Shown: positions 36,939 through 48,739, counted from the first letter of the stretch. The stretch: DNA of 64,000 nt from Puccinia triticina (GCF_026914185.1 NC_070572.1:186001-250000); one strand, 5' to 3'. The notes: generated from the sequence alone by a model not told the origin. Made by a program: numbers and translations.

Positions 36939-39900
36939 ATGACCAGAATCGCAGTGCTCACCTCAGGCGGAGACAGTGCCGGGATGAACGCCGCCGTCCG
37001 GAGCGTCGTCCGCACCGCAATCTCAAAGTGCGTCTCACAACAACACACTCACACACTCCCTGTTTGCTGATCCACCCGCCGTCTATCCACAGCTCCTGCG
37101 AGGTCTACGGTAACCACCCCCTGCGCTCAGGCCTGACCGACCGAACGGATGCTGACGGCTTGTGTGTTTGTGTTGACAGTCGTCCGGGAAGGCTACGAAG
37201 GCCTCGTGCGCGGGAACGAGGCGCATGCCCCCAAGCCAGACACCCTGGCCGTCCCGACCAGCGCCCGCCGGCCCGGGATGCCCAAGACCTCCGACCGGCC
37301 CCTGTCCACCAACTTCATCTCGACCTACTTCGGCGCAGACGCCCTCAAGGACGGCGAGGCCGACAGCGAGCTACGCGGGCAGCACATCGTCCGGGTCGGC
37401 TGGGACGACGTCGGCCCGTTCCTCAGCGAGGTCCGTCTCCACCACCCCCATCCCTCATCGCTCGCTCATCTCTCTCCCCTCTTGACAGGGCGGCACCCTC
37501 ATCGGCACCCAGAGGTCCCAGAGCTTTCGCCTGCTCGAAGGCCGCCGAAAGGCCGCACTCAACTTGATAACCCATGGCATCAACGCCCTCGTCGTCTGTG
37601 GCGGAGACGGCTCCCTGACGGGTGCGGACAAGCTGCGCGCCGAATGGCCCGAGCATGTGAACGCCCTACTCGCCTCCAGTCAGTCCCCCTTTTTTTTTCT
37701 AAACACACACACACACACACACACAGTGATCTATATTTTGGTTGGACAACGATCCAGATGAGATCAGCGCCGAACAAGCCAACACCTACAGCCATCTGAT
37801 CATCGTCGGGCTTGTCGGCTCGATCGACAACGACATGGCCCTGACCGACGTGACCATCGGCGCACCAACGGCCCTCCACCGGATCTGCGAGTCCATCGAC
37901 AACATCTCCTCCACCGCCTCCTCCCACTCCCGCGCCTTCGTCGTCGAGGTGATGGGCAGAAACTGCGGCTGGCTGGCCTTGATGGCGGGGATGAGGTACG
38001 CCGCTAGAGAGTTCACTTGCACCGCGAACGGCTGCTCAGCTCTCTCTCTCTCTCTCTCTCTGTACCCAACAGCTCGGGCGCAGACTATGTGTTCATTCCT
38101 GAGAAGCCGCCGGCATACGATGATTGGGAGCACGAGCTCTGCGAAGCGCTGCGGAGAGTGAGTATCATCTCTCAGTCGACAGACGGCGGCAAGACATGCC
38201 ATCTCATACTCTTTTTTTTTTTTTTTGGCAGCACCGGGAGATGGGCAAGCGGAAGAGCATCGTGATCGTAGCCGAGGGCGCGATCGACAAGAACCTGCAG
38301 CCGATCAAGGCGGACTACATCGCGACGATCCTCACCGAGCGGCTCAAGCTGGACACCCGGGTCACCACCCTCGGCCACACCCAGCGGGGCGGGAAGCCCT
38401 GTGCGTACGACCGCATCCTCGCCACCCTCCAGGGGATCGAGGCCGTCAAGGCCGTGCTCGAATTGGCCCAGACCCCCGGCGGCGAAAGCCCGCTGATCGG
38501 GCTCAGAGAGAACCAGATCATCCGCGTCCCGCTCATGAAAGCCGTCCAGACGGTGCGTGCCCTCTCCCTCTTACTCACTCACAATCTCTGCTTGCTGATC
38601 AAGTCGCCGCGCCCAGACCCAAGACCTCGCCAAGGCGATCGCTAACAAGGACTTCAAGCATGCGATGAGCCTCCGAGACACGGTCTACCAGACCAGCTTC
38701 GATGCGTTTGCGGCGACGACCCGGCTGGACGAGCGGATCAAGCTACCGGCGAGCCAGCGGATGCGGATCGGGATCATCCAGTTGAGTCTTCTTGGTTCTT
38801 CTAGCAAGCACGCCAGCCAAGAGTACTGAACGTTGTGTACAGCATCGGAGCGCCGGCGGGGGGGATGAACGCGGCGACGCGGACGGCGGTGCGATACTGC
38901 CACACGCGGGGCCACACGCCGCTGGCGATCTTCAACAGCTGGACGGGGCTGATGGACGGCCATGTCGAGGAGCTGGGCTGGCTGCGGGTGGACCAGTGGA
39001 CGACCCGGGGCGGGTCGGAGCTCGGGACGAATCGGACGCTGCCCTCGGCCGAGAACATCGAGGAGATCGTCGGGCGGCTGAAGATGTTCAGGATCGACGG
39101 GCTGCTGCTCATCGGGGGGTTCGAGGTGCTGAAGAGTCTCAAGTTCCTGGACGAGGTCAAGAGCCAGCACGCCGCGCTCGACATCCCCATGGTCCACCTC
39201 CCTGGTCAGTCCGCCCGATCACATCGCCAGTGTGTGTGCTTGCTGATCGGGGTTGGTTTTGCATTTAGCTACGATCAGTAACAATGTCCCGCTGACGGAG
39301 TGGAGTCTGGGCAGCGACACGAGCATCAACGTGTTGGTCGAGGCATGCGATGCTATCCGCCAGAGCGCCTCGGCCAGCCGGAGTCGGGTGTTTGTGGTTG
39401 AGACGCAGGGGGGGGAATGCGGCTACATAGCGATGCTGGGGGCCTTGGCAGTAAGTGTGTGTGATGTTTTGCAAAGGGGAGTGACGACAGATTGATGGAT
39501 GGGTGACTGTAGACGGGGGCCGCGGTCGTGCACACGCCCGAGCACCCGGTCGGCCTGGAGCAGATCACGAAGGATGTGCAGTTCCTGAAGCGGCGGTTCG
39601 AGGCGGACCGGAAGGGGCGCTCGCTGGGCCGGCTGCTGATCCGGTCGGACAAGGCGTCGAAGACGTACACGAACGAGTTTGTGATGCGGATCCTGAACGA
39701 GGAGGGCCGGGGGCTGTTTGATGCGCGCCAGGTCAGTCTGGGGCACACGCTGCAGGGCGCGATCCCCTCGCCGCGCGACCGGACCCGGGCCGTGGGGCTG
39801 TCGATCCAGTGCGTGGGCTTCCTGGAGCGCCACTCGAAGAAGAAGACGCCGGCGGAGGGCTGCGCGTCTGAGCAGCCGCCGGCGGTCATGCGGAACACCT

Positions 39901-40112
39901 CCGTGCCCACCCTCGACCCCCGCGGCACGGGCGACGAGCAGATGTGGGGCACCATCGTCATCACCGGCAGCCTGGTCCGGATCGCCAACCTCGACGAGAT
40001 CGTCGCCAACGCCGACTTCGCCAACCGCCGGGGCCGCAACGCGTGGTGGCTCGAGCTCAAGAACGTGGTCGAGATGATGGCGGGCAAGAAGCAGGACGAG
40101 CTGGGTGCTTGA
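36939..40112 (+). CDS. ATP-dependent 6-phosphofructokinase (832 aa)
   Basis: Catalyses fructose 6-phosphate + ATP to fructose 1,6-bisphosphate, the committed step of glycolysis, in the cytosol. Eleven exons join in phase: 36939-37027, 37093-37109 (17-base micro-exon), 37180-37430, 37489-37678, 37758-37995, 38073-38157, 38232-38552, 38617-38780, 38843-39204, 39269-39450 and 39513-40112. The N-terminal half has [15 protein letters not shown] (ATP site), [16 protein letters not shown] (catalytic Asp), [10 protein letters not shown] and [10 protein letters not shown]; the second half repeats the fold with [47 protein letters not shown] and [16 protein letters not shown], lacking catalytic residues as usual for the regulatory lobe. 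It starts right at the catalytic lobe, without the long N-terminal extension of yeast subunits. Codons are mostly G/C-ending. Confidence 0.95.
37700..37726. repeat. CA microsatellite in PFK intron 4
   Basis: About 12 CA units following a T-rich run, between donor 37679 and acceptor 37757. Confidence 0.9.
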
Positions 40113-40270
40113 GACTAGCTGTTGTTGTTGTTGTTGGTTGTTGTTGTTGTGTTGCTTGAGTGTATATAGTGTAGTAATCCAACCCCCTGGTTTTTTGAGT
40201 TGGGCCTCCTCCCATTAATGAAGCGGGCTGAGCCGCGGGAGAAACCCCACCAGCAACCACAAGAAGAAGA

Positions 40271-41227
40271 ATGGCCACCAGCACGCCGCCGGCCAGCAGA
40301 GCCAGCCTCAAACAGCTGCTCATCAACAAACTCAACCCACACTCCTCCACCCTCAACATCACCCACTCCCCCGCAACCACCAGACACTCCCCCGCCGAAG
40401 CCGACCAGCAGCCAGCATGGGCCATCACAGACAGACTCCGGCTGTGGCGAGACGACGCCCGCGCACAGCATCTCTACCAGACGGCCGCCTTCTGGGGATC
40501 CAAGGTATACAACCTCACCGCAAACCCAAACGACGCATTCTGGCTCGCACAGGTCTTCTTCCTCACCGGCCAGTTCCACCGCGCAGAGATGGTCCTCACC
40601 TCCGCAAAACGCATCAACCCAGACACCCTCCAGCCAGCCTCCCCGGCGATCGGCGATGAGCAGCAACCAGGGCAAGAAGGAGACGACGAGCACGAAGGAG
40701 AAGAAGAAGAAGAAGAAGAAGACCACGAACACGAACAGTTCAGCTTCTGGGACCAGCTCCTGCCCGACGACGACGACTCCCAGCACACCCCCGACGGCCA
40801 CCACCACCAGCAGCAGCAGCAGCAGCACACCATCCTCGTCCGCATGACCGACTACTCGACCGCCTGCAGATACCTGGCCGCCCAGTGCATGATCAGACAG
40901 GGCAAGTGGGACGCCGCGCTCGACATGGTCGGCGACGAGAACCCGTTCCGCCAGCCCCCGCAGGCCGACGAGCTCTCCACCGAGCCCTCCAAGCCCTCGC
41001 TCGACTTCCCCGGCCAGGCCGCCTCCGACGGCGGGATCAAGTTCGAGGCCTCCATGTGCTACCTCCGCGGCCTCATCCATCTCCACCACAAGGCCCTCGA
41101 CCGCGCCAAGCACGCCTTCCTCGAGTCCCTCGCCCTCGACGTCAAGTGCTACGAATCCTTCGAGGCCCTCGTCGGCGGGAACATGCTCGAGCCCGACGAA
41201 GGTAAACCTGTCTCCACACTTATACAC

Positions 41228-41260
<33 letters not shown>

Positions 41261-42885
41261 AAACACTGACTGGGGTGGACAGAGTGGGAGTTCATCCAGA
41301 CGCTCGAGTACCAGGCCCAGACCCCCGACGACGCCCTCTTCATCAAGGCCCTCTACACCGTCAGACTCAAGAAGTTCGCCCACAAACACGAGCTCTTCGC
41401 GGCCCTCAAGCTGCTCAAGAACCAGTACGGGCTCAGCGACGACCCGGATGCGGCCTACGGGCTGGCCGACTGGCTCTACACGAACTACCGGTTCATCGAC
41501 TGCTACCGGATCACCTCGCGGTACTCCTCTCCCCCTCTTTCAAACCTCCATCCCCCCCCACCCCCCGCTGACCGCCACGAGTGTGTGTGCAGGATCCTCA
41601 AGCTCCATTACCACCATCTGCCCACCCTCCCCCTCCACCTCACCTCGATGACCATGGTCCCAAAGCTCCTCCCCGCCCTCTTCCTCCTCGCCCACGAGCT
41701 CATCGACCGCGAGCCCGCATCCCCCGTCAGCTGGTACGCCGCCGGGCTGTGGTACTTCAGCCAGAAACGCTGGGAAGAGTCGCGCCGCTTCTTCTCGTAC
41801 GTCTTCTTCCCGCTTCCCCAAAATACGACTGTTGGAGCTGAGGGGCCTGTTTTGAGGGGGCATAGGAAGGCGGCGCTGTTGGACGCTAGGTTCCCCGAGG
41901 CGTGGTTCGCGTTCGGCCATGCGCTGGCCTACGAGGGCGAGCACGACCAAGCGATCACGGCCTACTCGACCGCCGCACACAACTTCCAAGGGTCCGTCTG
42001 TCCGTCTGCTCTCCTGCTCGCCACCGCCAGCTGACGGCGCAGGGGAAGCAGCTCGCACCTGCCGCTGCTGTTCATCGGCATGCAGCACATCCAGCTGGCC
42101 AACCCCTCGCTCGCGAACGACTACCTCTCCGCCGCCGCCGAGATCTCGCCCGCGGATCCGTTGGTCATCCACGAGCGCGGCGTGGTCGCGTACTACCAGG
42201 AACAGTTGCGTGCTCCCCTCCCGCTCTTTCCGTGTGTGTGTGTGTGCTGATGGGGCTGGGACAGATGGCAGTGCGCGGTGGACCTGTTCACGCACACGCT
42301 CGACCTCGTCCAGAAGGCGCAGACAGACCCGCTCATCTGGGCCTCCACGTACCTCAACCTGGCCCACTGCTTCCGCCGCCTCAAGTCCGTCCCCCTCCCT
42401 CCCTCATGAGCCACCCCCACGCGCTGATCTTCCTCGGACGCGATGCAGACGGTTCGAGGCGTCCTTCGACGCGGCCACCAAGGCCAAAGCCCTGCTCCCG
42501 CGCTCCGCCGCCGTGCTTTCTGCGCTCGGGATGGCCTGCATGGGCGTCGGCCGGCCGGGCGACGCGATCAAGCATTTCCACGAGGTCCGTCTCTTTCTTT
42601 CCCCTTTGTTGCCGACCCGAGCTGACGGACGGGGGAGGCCCGCAGTCGCTCGCCGTCGTCCCCGCGGACCCGATGACGACGAGCCTTCTCCACCTGGCCC
42701 TCGACCTCCAAACCGTCCCCGCCCCCTCCGAGGAGGAGGGAGGGGGGGAGGGGCCCGTCGGCCCCCGCGCCCTCCGCCAGACGTGGGACGACGACTTCCG
42801 CCTCTTCGACCTCCGCTTGGACGCCCAGTACGGCCCCGCCGTCTCCGCCGAGCGCGTCTTGCATCTGCGGCCGCGCGCCGAGTGA
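40271..42885 (+). CDS. CDC16: APC/C TPR subunit APC6/Cdc16
   Basis: Scaffold subunit of the anaphase-promoting complex, the ubiquitin ligase that triggers anaphase; acts in the nucleus through TPR helices. Start ATG 40271, 158 bases after PFK. Exon 1 runs to 41201; at least seven more exons follow to TGA at 42883-42885. TPR-like repeats throughout: YQTAAFWGSKVYNLT-PNDAFWLAQV, CYLRGLIHLHHKALDRAKHAF, then PVSWYAAGLWYFSQKRWEESRRFF, AWFAFGHALAYEGEHDQAITAYSTA, HLPLLFIGMQHIQLAN-LANDYL, WASTYLNLAHCFRRL and LSALGMACMGVGRPGDAIKHFHE, the order and sequence of Cdc16. An acidic Glu run and a Gln run (positions about 150-205) sit between early repeats. GC-rich codons. Exon ends after 41201 are approximate. 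Confidence 0.9.
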
Positions 42886-44923
42886 CCCCCCTCTCTTTCG
42901 CCGCAGGCTTGCCTCTCCGCAGATCCTCGCCCCTCCTTGTCTCTTCCACGTGTAGTCCGGAGCCCTTTGTGTGCACTCCGCGCCGGCCCTCTCCCCGCCG
43001 TCTGTCGCTGTACACACGTCAACGGGGGGCCCTGGCGTGGCGTCATAGCCATCGCCCCACGGCCTCTGCGCCCGCCTTGCAACGCAGACACTCTCCTGGC
43101 CCGCCAGCCCTGCCGTGGACCGTGCAGCCACCGCCGTTTTGGTCGCGGTATTCTTTCCCGTGGGTCCTAGTGAGAGACCTCTCTGCAGGGACGCGCCGTG
43201 GCCCGCGGCGGGCCCCCAGGCCCGGCGCCCCGCCACTGTTGCAGGGGCCGCGCCCCGCCGACAGACGACCACTGGGGCGGCCCGCGCGCAGGAGGAGCTT
43301 GCGCCCCCAGGAAACACACGACAGTCGTCGGAAGATCGTCCCCGAGATTGCTGTTGGCTGCACTGAGGGACAGCTGCAGCCGCGCAACTGCACAAAACTT
43401 CTCCGATTCCGGAATCAGAGCCAGTTGCGAGGACAGATCCGCAGCAGTCAATCATCCACCAGAGCCGCCACCGCGAGGAAAAGGTAAACGGAACCAGCGG
43501 CTCGGCCAGCGGGTCCACCTTGTCTACACCGGGATGATGAGCTCCTGCACGGCGGGAAGGATGCCACTATCGAGCAGTCCGTGCCAGCTAGCCGAGGATG
43601 GCTGCTCCAGGCGGCCAGCAGCCATGTGTATCGGCTGGCCGGACGCCGGACGGCGGGGTCGCGCGCCGGGCCCGGGGAGGATATCGCTGCTTGGAGTCCA
43701 CTGGGCGCGCCCGGCCCGGGGGCGGCGTTGCTCCTCACAATCCACCAGCTAGTCTGCATCAGGCGGATCCAAACATTCTCCTTGTGACTGGAAATGCTCG
43801 GTGTGGGCGTGGGCATCGGCGGCTCCCGGAAGCCTCGCTCTCCGCCGCCCATTGGCGGCGCCTCTCTTCCAGCCAACACGCGCCCTCTTCGTGCACACAT
43901 CTCTCCCCGCGGGAGGGGCAGCCACAGAACGCGCTGTGCACAGAACGTGCATGCGCGTTTGGAAGGCCTTTCGAATACCCTGTTGGACTTCCCCGCACAT
44001 CTGACGGTCTGGCATGGATGCCAGCCTCATTGGCCGCCAACAATCACTGCTGCTGAGGTCTTGCCCGGACCAGGAGCAATAGAAGGGAGCCCCCTGGCGG
44101 GCGTACAAAACTGTTCTCTCCACTGTCATCATTACAATGGTTCTGCAGGTGCTAGATTTTGAGCTGGAAGCACCCATATTTTTTGGGTGCCTGGGAGGCA
44201 TGATAGGCAAGCTCACAGGGAGACCCTCATCTGCAAGCTTGGAACAGAAAGTCTATATTAACATAAGTGGGTAGTGTCTTGATTGGAGAATCTGCAGGGG
44301 AAGATTACGGCAAGGTAGCACCAAGAGAAAATGCAGCTTCACTAGATTGATGCCAGGTGAAAATACATTTGGTCAAGTTCATACCACTAGGTACCCATCA
44401 TCCAACCTATTCTGATTGATTGCAGCCCCCTGCAGAGGACAAAGGGGCCATTTCAGCACAACAGGACCACAGACAGAGCTGCCACTATTGTTGCTCAATT
44501 AACCACTTTTTTTTTCTGGTGCATAGGCTAGTAGTAGCTGGGGAAGGAATATTACCACAGGGTATGCAGGTGCATTTGCATCAGCAAATCTGCATTGGCC
44601 TCTATTCAAGAGCCATTTTTTTTTTTCAACTCATGAGCTCCTTGGCCTGCTACTTGATTGATCCCTGAACTCACCACCTGAAACTGACATGTACACACAT
44701 AATTTGATTTTTCTACAACAATTTGACATGTAACAAGTAATATTATTATCCTCTCTTTTTTCCAGAAGGGTGAAATGTAGTGATACAACAATTTTCATGT
44801 ACAGTTTCAGAAGATTCTACAAGTATGTAGTCAAACAGGATCTACGTCTGAGGAAAAAAAAATGATGGATTGAAAAAGAGACCAGTGACCTAAAAATACA
44901 TGATAGCAAGGTCTGGGGCTGAT
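42886..44923. other. GC-rich then AT-rich gap, no gene seen
   Basis: 42886-44150 is very GC-rich (many overlapping open frames on all strands, none protein-like). After about 44160 the composition returns to AT-rich. No rRNA or tRNA recognised. Confidence 0.5.
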
Positions 44924-47294
44924 CTAGACATTCAAAGGGGTTCGACATTTAGTACTTTGGAGTAATTTTTGACTCTTGGGGCTACTGATTGAGACTTGAG
45001 GATAAAGCTGCAGAAAAGGTTTAAAGAATACAAATACTTTTTAGGGATCTACCAGAGTTAAAAATGATAGCTAAAAATATCCAGCTGTGTATTTATTACT
45101 TACTGGATTAACTAAACCAAATATGCCTTTCAGACAGCATACTGCATCTCGGACATAGCTACAACCACCGGTACCACCACCGCAGGTAAACTTGCCATTT
45201 TGTCCTGGGACGAGTTGCCCTAGAGACACTTTGAATGGGATTGAACAGAAAAGGAGAATGTCAGGCTATTTCAATTACTAGCACAAGTGCATTCCATAAA
45301 ACTCTTTTGAAATGGAGACATATGAGGATGAGAGTCTGAGGGCCCAATTATAAACACTTATTGGAATTTTATTGAAAAAAAATCCAAATTCATTCAAATA
45401 TTTTTTTGTCTTATTTTTTTTTATGTACAGATTCCAAAATAGCCCAAATGACCTTGAGGAGGTCATTTGGGATCAAAAAATTTCAAATTTTTGTTATTGA
45501 AACGACTTACAGGCATACAGTACATGTATGCAAGACTGTACCGCACTAATCGAACGGTAGAACTTTAGTTGTACCATTGGTGAGCCATGCACAGCCGCAG
45601 GCAGTTGAGATTCGGCAACAGCCCCGCTGCCGGATGCATTTCCAACCAGGAGCCATCCCGCCATACCTACCCGATCCAATCTCAGGGATCCCAAAAATAA
45701 CACGACGGCAATGAACGCTTCAAACGGCCCACCCTTCGGCCACCAACCAGCTTCCCCAGGGTTACTACCCGCCGACAAACCTTGGGGGTCTCAATCAACT
45801 CATAACCAGCCTCGCGACCAACTTGGCCGCGAGCCTCCCTAACCCGCAGGCCCCACTTCCTGCCCTAGCAACACCAGCAGCACCTCCAGCAACTGTGCCA
45901 GCTGCGCTTGGCGCCGGACTCAAGAAGGCGGGCGCGTGAAGGCGGTCCGGCCTGCGCGTACATAGATTTGTTCTGGGATTTGCTGGAGTCTCTGCCATTG
46001 CCACATGGCAGGTATCCGGTTGTCATTCCAAGGCTCCCAGCGATTGGGCCTCTTGAAGGCGGTCCGGCCAGCGTGTACGTAGATTTCTTCTGGGATTTGC
46101 TGGAGTCTCTGCCATTGCCACATGGCATACATATGAATAGGAGTGGTGTCGAGGGGAGGAGGGATCATTTGCAGCAATTTGGTCGGGTGAGGCCGTGCCG
46201 TTGTGGTTATGGCACTGGTTGGGCGGGGGGGGCGGGGGGGCGGAACAGGCGGTGTGAGCCAGGAATTTGGAATTCCTGCTGTGTGGCCGCAGGTTTATAA
46301 TTGTACATAATTATTGAGGCTTTATTGAAACATTTTTGGGCCTGTATTTGCCACAAAAAGTTAAGAGTTTTTTTTTTGAATCAAGTTTGGAATAATTTAC
46401 AATAAAACTTCGATAACTGTTTATAATTGGGCCCTGAGTACAAGTAGTGTTTGATGAACGTACTGTTAATATCATTATCCATGCACCATGCCTCAGCCTC
46501 AGTTTGTCCACTTCCCGGTTTCCCTTTATCATCTGGGCATTTCATAGGCTTGCATACGTCCACATTCCGCTTCGGCAGAGGCTTTCGCTTCGGCTGCTGC
46601 GGTTCCGGCTTTACCGACAGAGGCTTCGGTGCCTTGGACTGCGGCCCGCAAAGTCAGTTGGTTGACCAAGCTGAAGAAAAGTGAACTTTGCATGACTAAC
46701 ACTGGCCTGAGTAGCGCTTTTGCATTTATCCACCAAATTTTTTTTATCTGTGGGGGTCAGCTTATAGTTACTCTTCAGAAAAGGATTGGAATAATTTACA
46801 GAATCTTTAGTGATATATTGCAGTTGAAAATGATATTAAAATATCAAGCTGTTTATCGCCTACAATATTATCTGTCATAAGCAGGTCATGCGGGCAGCAT
46901 TGTACAGCAGGCCCAGTCTTGCAACCGGGACCACAGTTAAACCTGTTAGGTTGGCCTGCCTCCTGGGACGCTAGAAAAACTTGGGACATAATTTATAGGG
47001 AAGAAAGTTTGTCTAAATATGTCAATGATTGGGCCCGGGCGAGTAGATTTCATGAAAGTACTTCTAAATAGAATTTGAATCTATCAAATTTTGCTTGAGG
47101 AACTTATCTGTGTCGCCATTCTGGCACCATACGTCAGTCGAAGCTCCAGGCCATGGTTGATTCTTTATTTCCGGACAATTCACAGCGGCAGGAGAGCAAG
47201 TGTTCAGCTTTGTCGCCTGCGGCTTGACTATCGACGCCATGCTCAACAACATTAAAACTGTCTTTTTCAGGAGCTCCTGGAAGGTCGGCATCAT
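44924..47294 (-). CDS. Secreted double eight-Cys protein, copy 1 (AT donor, TE in intron 4)
   Basis: Six exons identical in layout to the copy at 48740: 47108-47294, 46864-46970, 46701-46772, 46464-46638, 45104-45228, 44924-45007 (250 codons, open frame). Signal peptide MMPTFQELLKKTVLMLLSMAS. Two modules of eight cysteines separated by a Pro/Lys-rich linker. Exons 3 and 5 have exactly the same length (72 and 125) as in the other copy. Oddities: intron 1 begins ATAAGT, where the other copy has GTAAGC; and intron 4 contains a 1093-bp transposon (45341-46433). Exon 4 uses a CAG acceptor slightly downstream of that in the other copy. It may be alive if AT-AG splicing works, otherwise a young pseudogene. 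Host-secreted (effector-like) role is an inference from signal peptide and cysteines. Confidence 0.65.
45341..46433. mobile_element. 1093-bp DNA transposon in intron 4
   Basis: Ends GGCCCAATTATAAACACTTA (left) and GGCCCAATTATAAACAGTTA (right, reverse complement), flanked by CTGAG at 45336-45340 and 46434-46438 (5-base duplication). Inside are two direct copies of a roughly 72-base block (about 45936-46007 and 46052-46128, CTGGGATTTGCTGGAGTCTC) and a G-rich run near 46217. No complete transposase. Superfamily uncertain. Confidence 0.8.
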
Positions 47295-47594
47295 GTTGTG
47301 AAACCTTTTGAACCGCTAATTCGTCAAAAATTTTTGGCTCTTAGCTATTTTCCTCGACTCAAAAGATCAGATCTTTGAGTGAAGCTAGAATTTTGTGTTA
47401 TATTACAGCTATTCTTTTATTTCTTATTTGGAGAGCTTATAAGAGGATTCCAAACAGGAGATTCTCATAAGAAGCTATGTTCAACAAAGATATAACGGGA
47501 GGGTTGGAAGGGGAAAGTTCTGAAGCAGAAATGTGGTGAGGATGCTACATACATAACCTTTGGGAAAGATATGTAAAGACTGTAAAATGAAGAT

Positions 47595-47679
47595 GTGTCT
47601 GGTGAGAGTCGAACTCACGACCTCAGCTATGCTGAGACACATACTAGAGTGCTGCCTTTACCAACTAGGCTACAGACGC
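47595..47679 (-). other. tRNA-like sequence in TRIM 1 LTR
   Basis: Minus strand: 7-base acceptor GCGTCTG/CAGACAC (one mismatch), perfect A box TAGCCTAGTTGG, long variable arm CTCAGC-ATA-GCTGAG as in Leu/Ser tRNAs, T arm GTGAG-TTCGACT-CTCAC with a B box. The anticodon stem does not fold cleanly, so not a normal tRNA gene. Exact second copy at 48016-48100. Confidence 0.75.
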
Positions 47680-48015
47680 TTGTGGCTGCCAGCTGGGTGG
47701 TTGGTTGGTAGTGCTCATGGGTCGATCCAACAGCCCGCCATACTGTGGTGATGCATCATGGTAGCAGACTAACAGACAACTCAACACCCCCCCTTGCTAC
47801 ATGATGGGAAGTGGGGATTGACCCAAGAGAGAGTGGGAATGAGACCCAGGAAAGATGATCAGTGTAGGGATTGAACCCGTGATCTAGATGTAGGCTTATA
47901 GGGGTTTGCGTGGTCTTACAAGTAAGCATTCACAAATTCATCAAGTCTCTATTGTAAGCGAGTAGCGCTCAGGTAGCTCTGGGCTCATAACCTGTAAAGA
48001 CTGTAAAATGAAGAT

Positions 48016-48100
48016 GTGTCTGGTGAGAGTCGAACTCACGACCTCAGCTATGCTGAGACACATACTAGAGTGCTGCCTTTACCAACTAGGCTACAGACGC
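48016..48100 (-). other. tRNA-like sequence, second LTR copy
   Basis: Identical to 47595-47679, in the other LTR of TRIM 1. Confidence 0.75.
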
Positions 48101-48265
48101 TTGTGGCTGCCAGCTGGGTGGTTGGTTGGTAGTGCTCATGGGTCGATCCAACAGCCCGCCATACTGTGGTGATGCATCATGGTAGCAGACTAACAGACAA
48201 CTCAACAAGATAGTCGACCAGGCCTTAAATTCGATGGAGGCAGTAGCCTGTTGGGTCGTGACCTG

Positions 48266-48430
48266 GAGACAACAGGCCGTTGAGACACCAGTCCATAGGG
48301 ATAACCTTGCCACCCAAACCCCAAAAGAAGGTTGTCTCAAGACAAGCGAGCCCGGATACAACCTTGTTTTGGGGTTCGGGTGGCAAGGTTATCCTTATGG
48401 ACTGACGATTTCTAAACGGCCCGTTGTCTA
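48266..48430. repeat. Inverted repeat, ~70-base arms
   Basis: AGTCCATAGGGATAACCTTG in the left arm pairs with CAAGGTTATCCTTATGGACT in the right arm; similarity extends to AACAGGCCGTT / AACGGCCCGTT outward and to AAGGTTGT/ACAACCTT inward, with a spacer of about 25 bases. Lies directly beside TRIM 1. Confidence 0.8.
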
Positions 48431-48739
48431 CGAACAATCTACTAACCTGAATCAAAGCCTGCTCCCCCGTCCTTTCGAAGTAAATAAGCCGCCATCATCC
48501 CTGGACCCTACCGTTCGGCTTCAGAACCTTTCCCTTCCATCCCATATCCTACATAGCTTTTTTATAGTGCCTAATTCGGGATCCTCTGCTAAACTCCCCA
48601 AATACGAAAAACAATAGTGGATGTGCAATAACATAAAACACTAACTTGATTCATCGATCTTATCTTTTAAGGCGAGGCAAACAGCCAAGAACAGATCATT
48701 TTTCTTTTAACAAATCAGCGGTTTGAAACATTTCACAAC

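Larger units (their letters stand above)
47572..48207 (-). mobile_element. TRIM retrotransposon 1 (636 bp)
   Basis: Two 215-base direct repeats (47572-47786 and 47993-48207) appear identical and start TG/end CA (TGTTGAGTTG ... TCTTTACA on the minus strand). They enclose 206 bases with no coding capacity. Target duplication AGATA at 47567-47571 and 48208-48212. On the minus strand the base after the 5' LTR begins GGTTATGAGCCCAGAGC, complementary to the anticodon arm of a Met tRNA (GGGCTCATAACC), a candidate primer site; a G7 tract (47787-47793) precedes the 3' LTR as polypurine tract. Each LTR carries a tRNA-like sequence. Confidence 0.85.

Noticed and set aside
40115..41389. 424-residue minus-strand protein opposite APC6
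   Set aside because: It is the GC-rich antisense shadow of clearly conserved Cdc16 coding sequence.
42568..43518. 316-residue minus-strand protein
   Set aside because: GC-rich chance frame; overlaps the last APC6 exons and has no domain-like features.
42886..44150. Ribosomal DNA
   Set aside because: GC-rich, but no conserved rRNA segments were recognised.
46638..46672. Four-base frameshift in exon 4 of the minus-strand secreted protein
   Set aside because: A CAG acceptor just downstream (46639-46641) restores the frame, so the difference may only be a shifted acceptor.
47595..48100. Two functional tRNA genes
   Set aside because: The sequences sit in identical LTRs, have an acceptor mismatch, and no clean five-base anticodon stem with seven-base loop.
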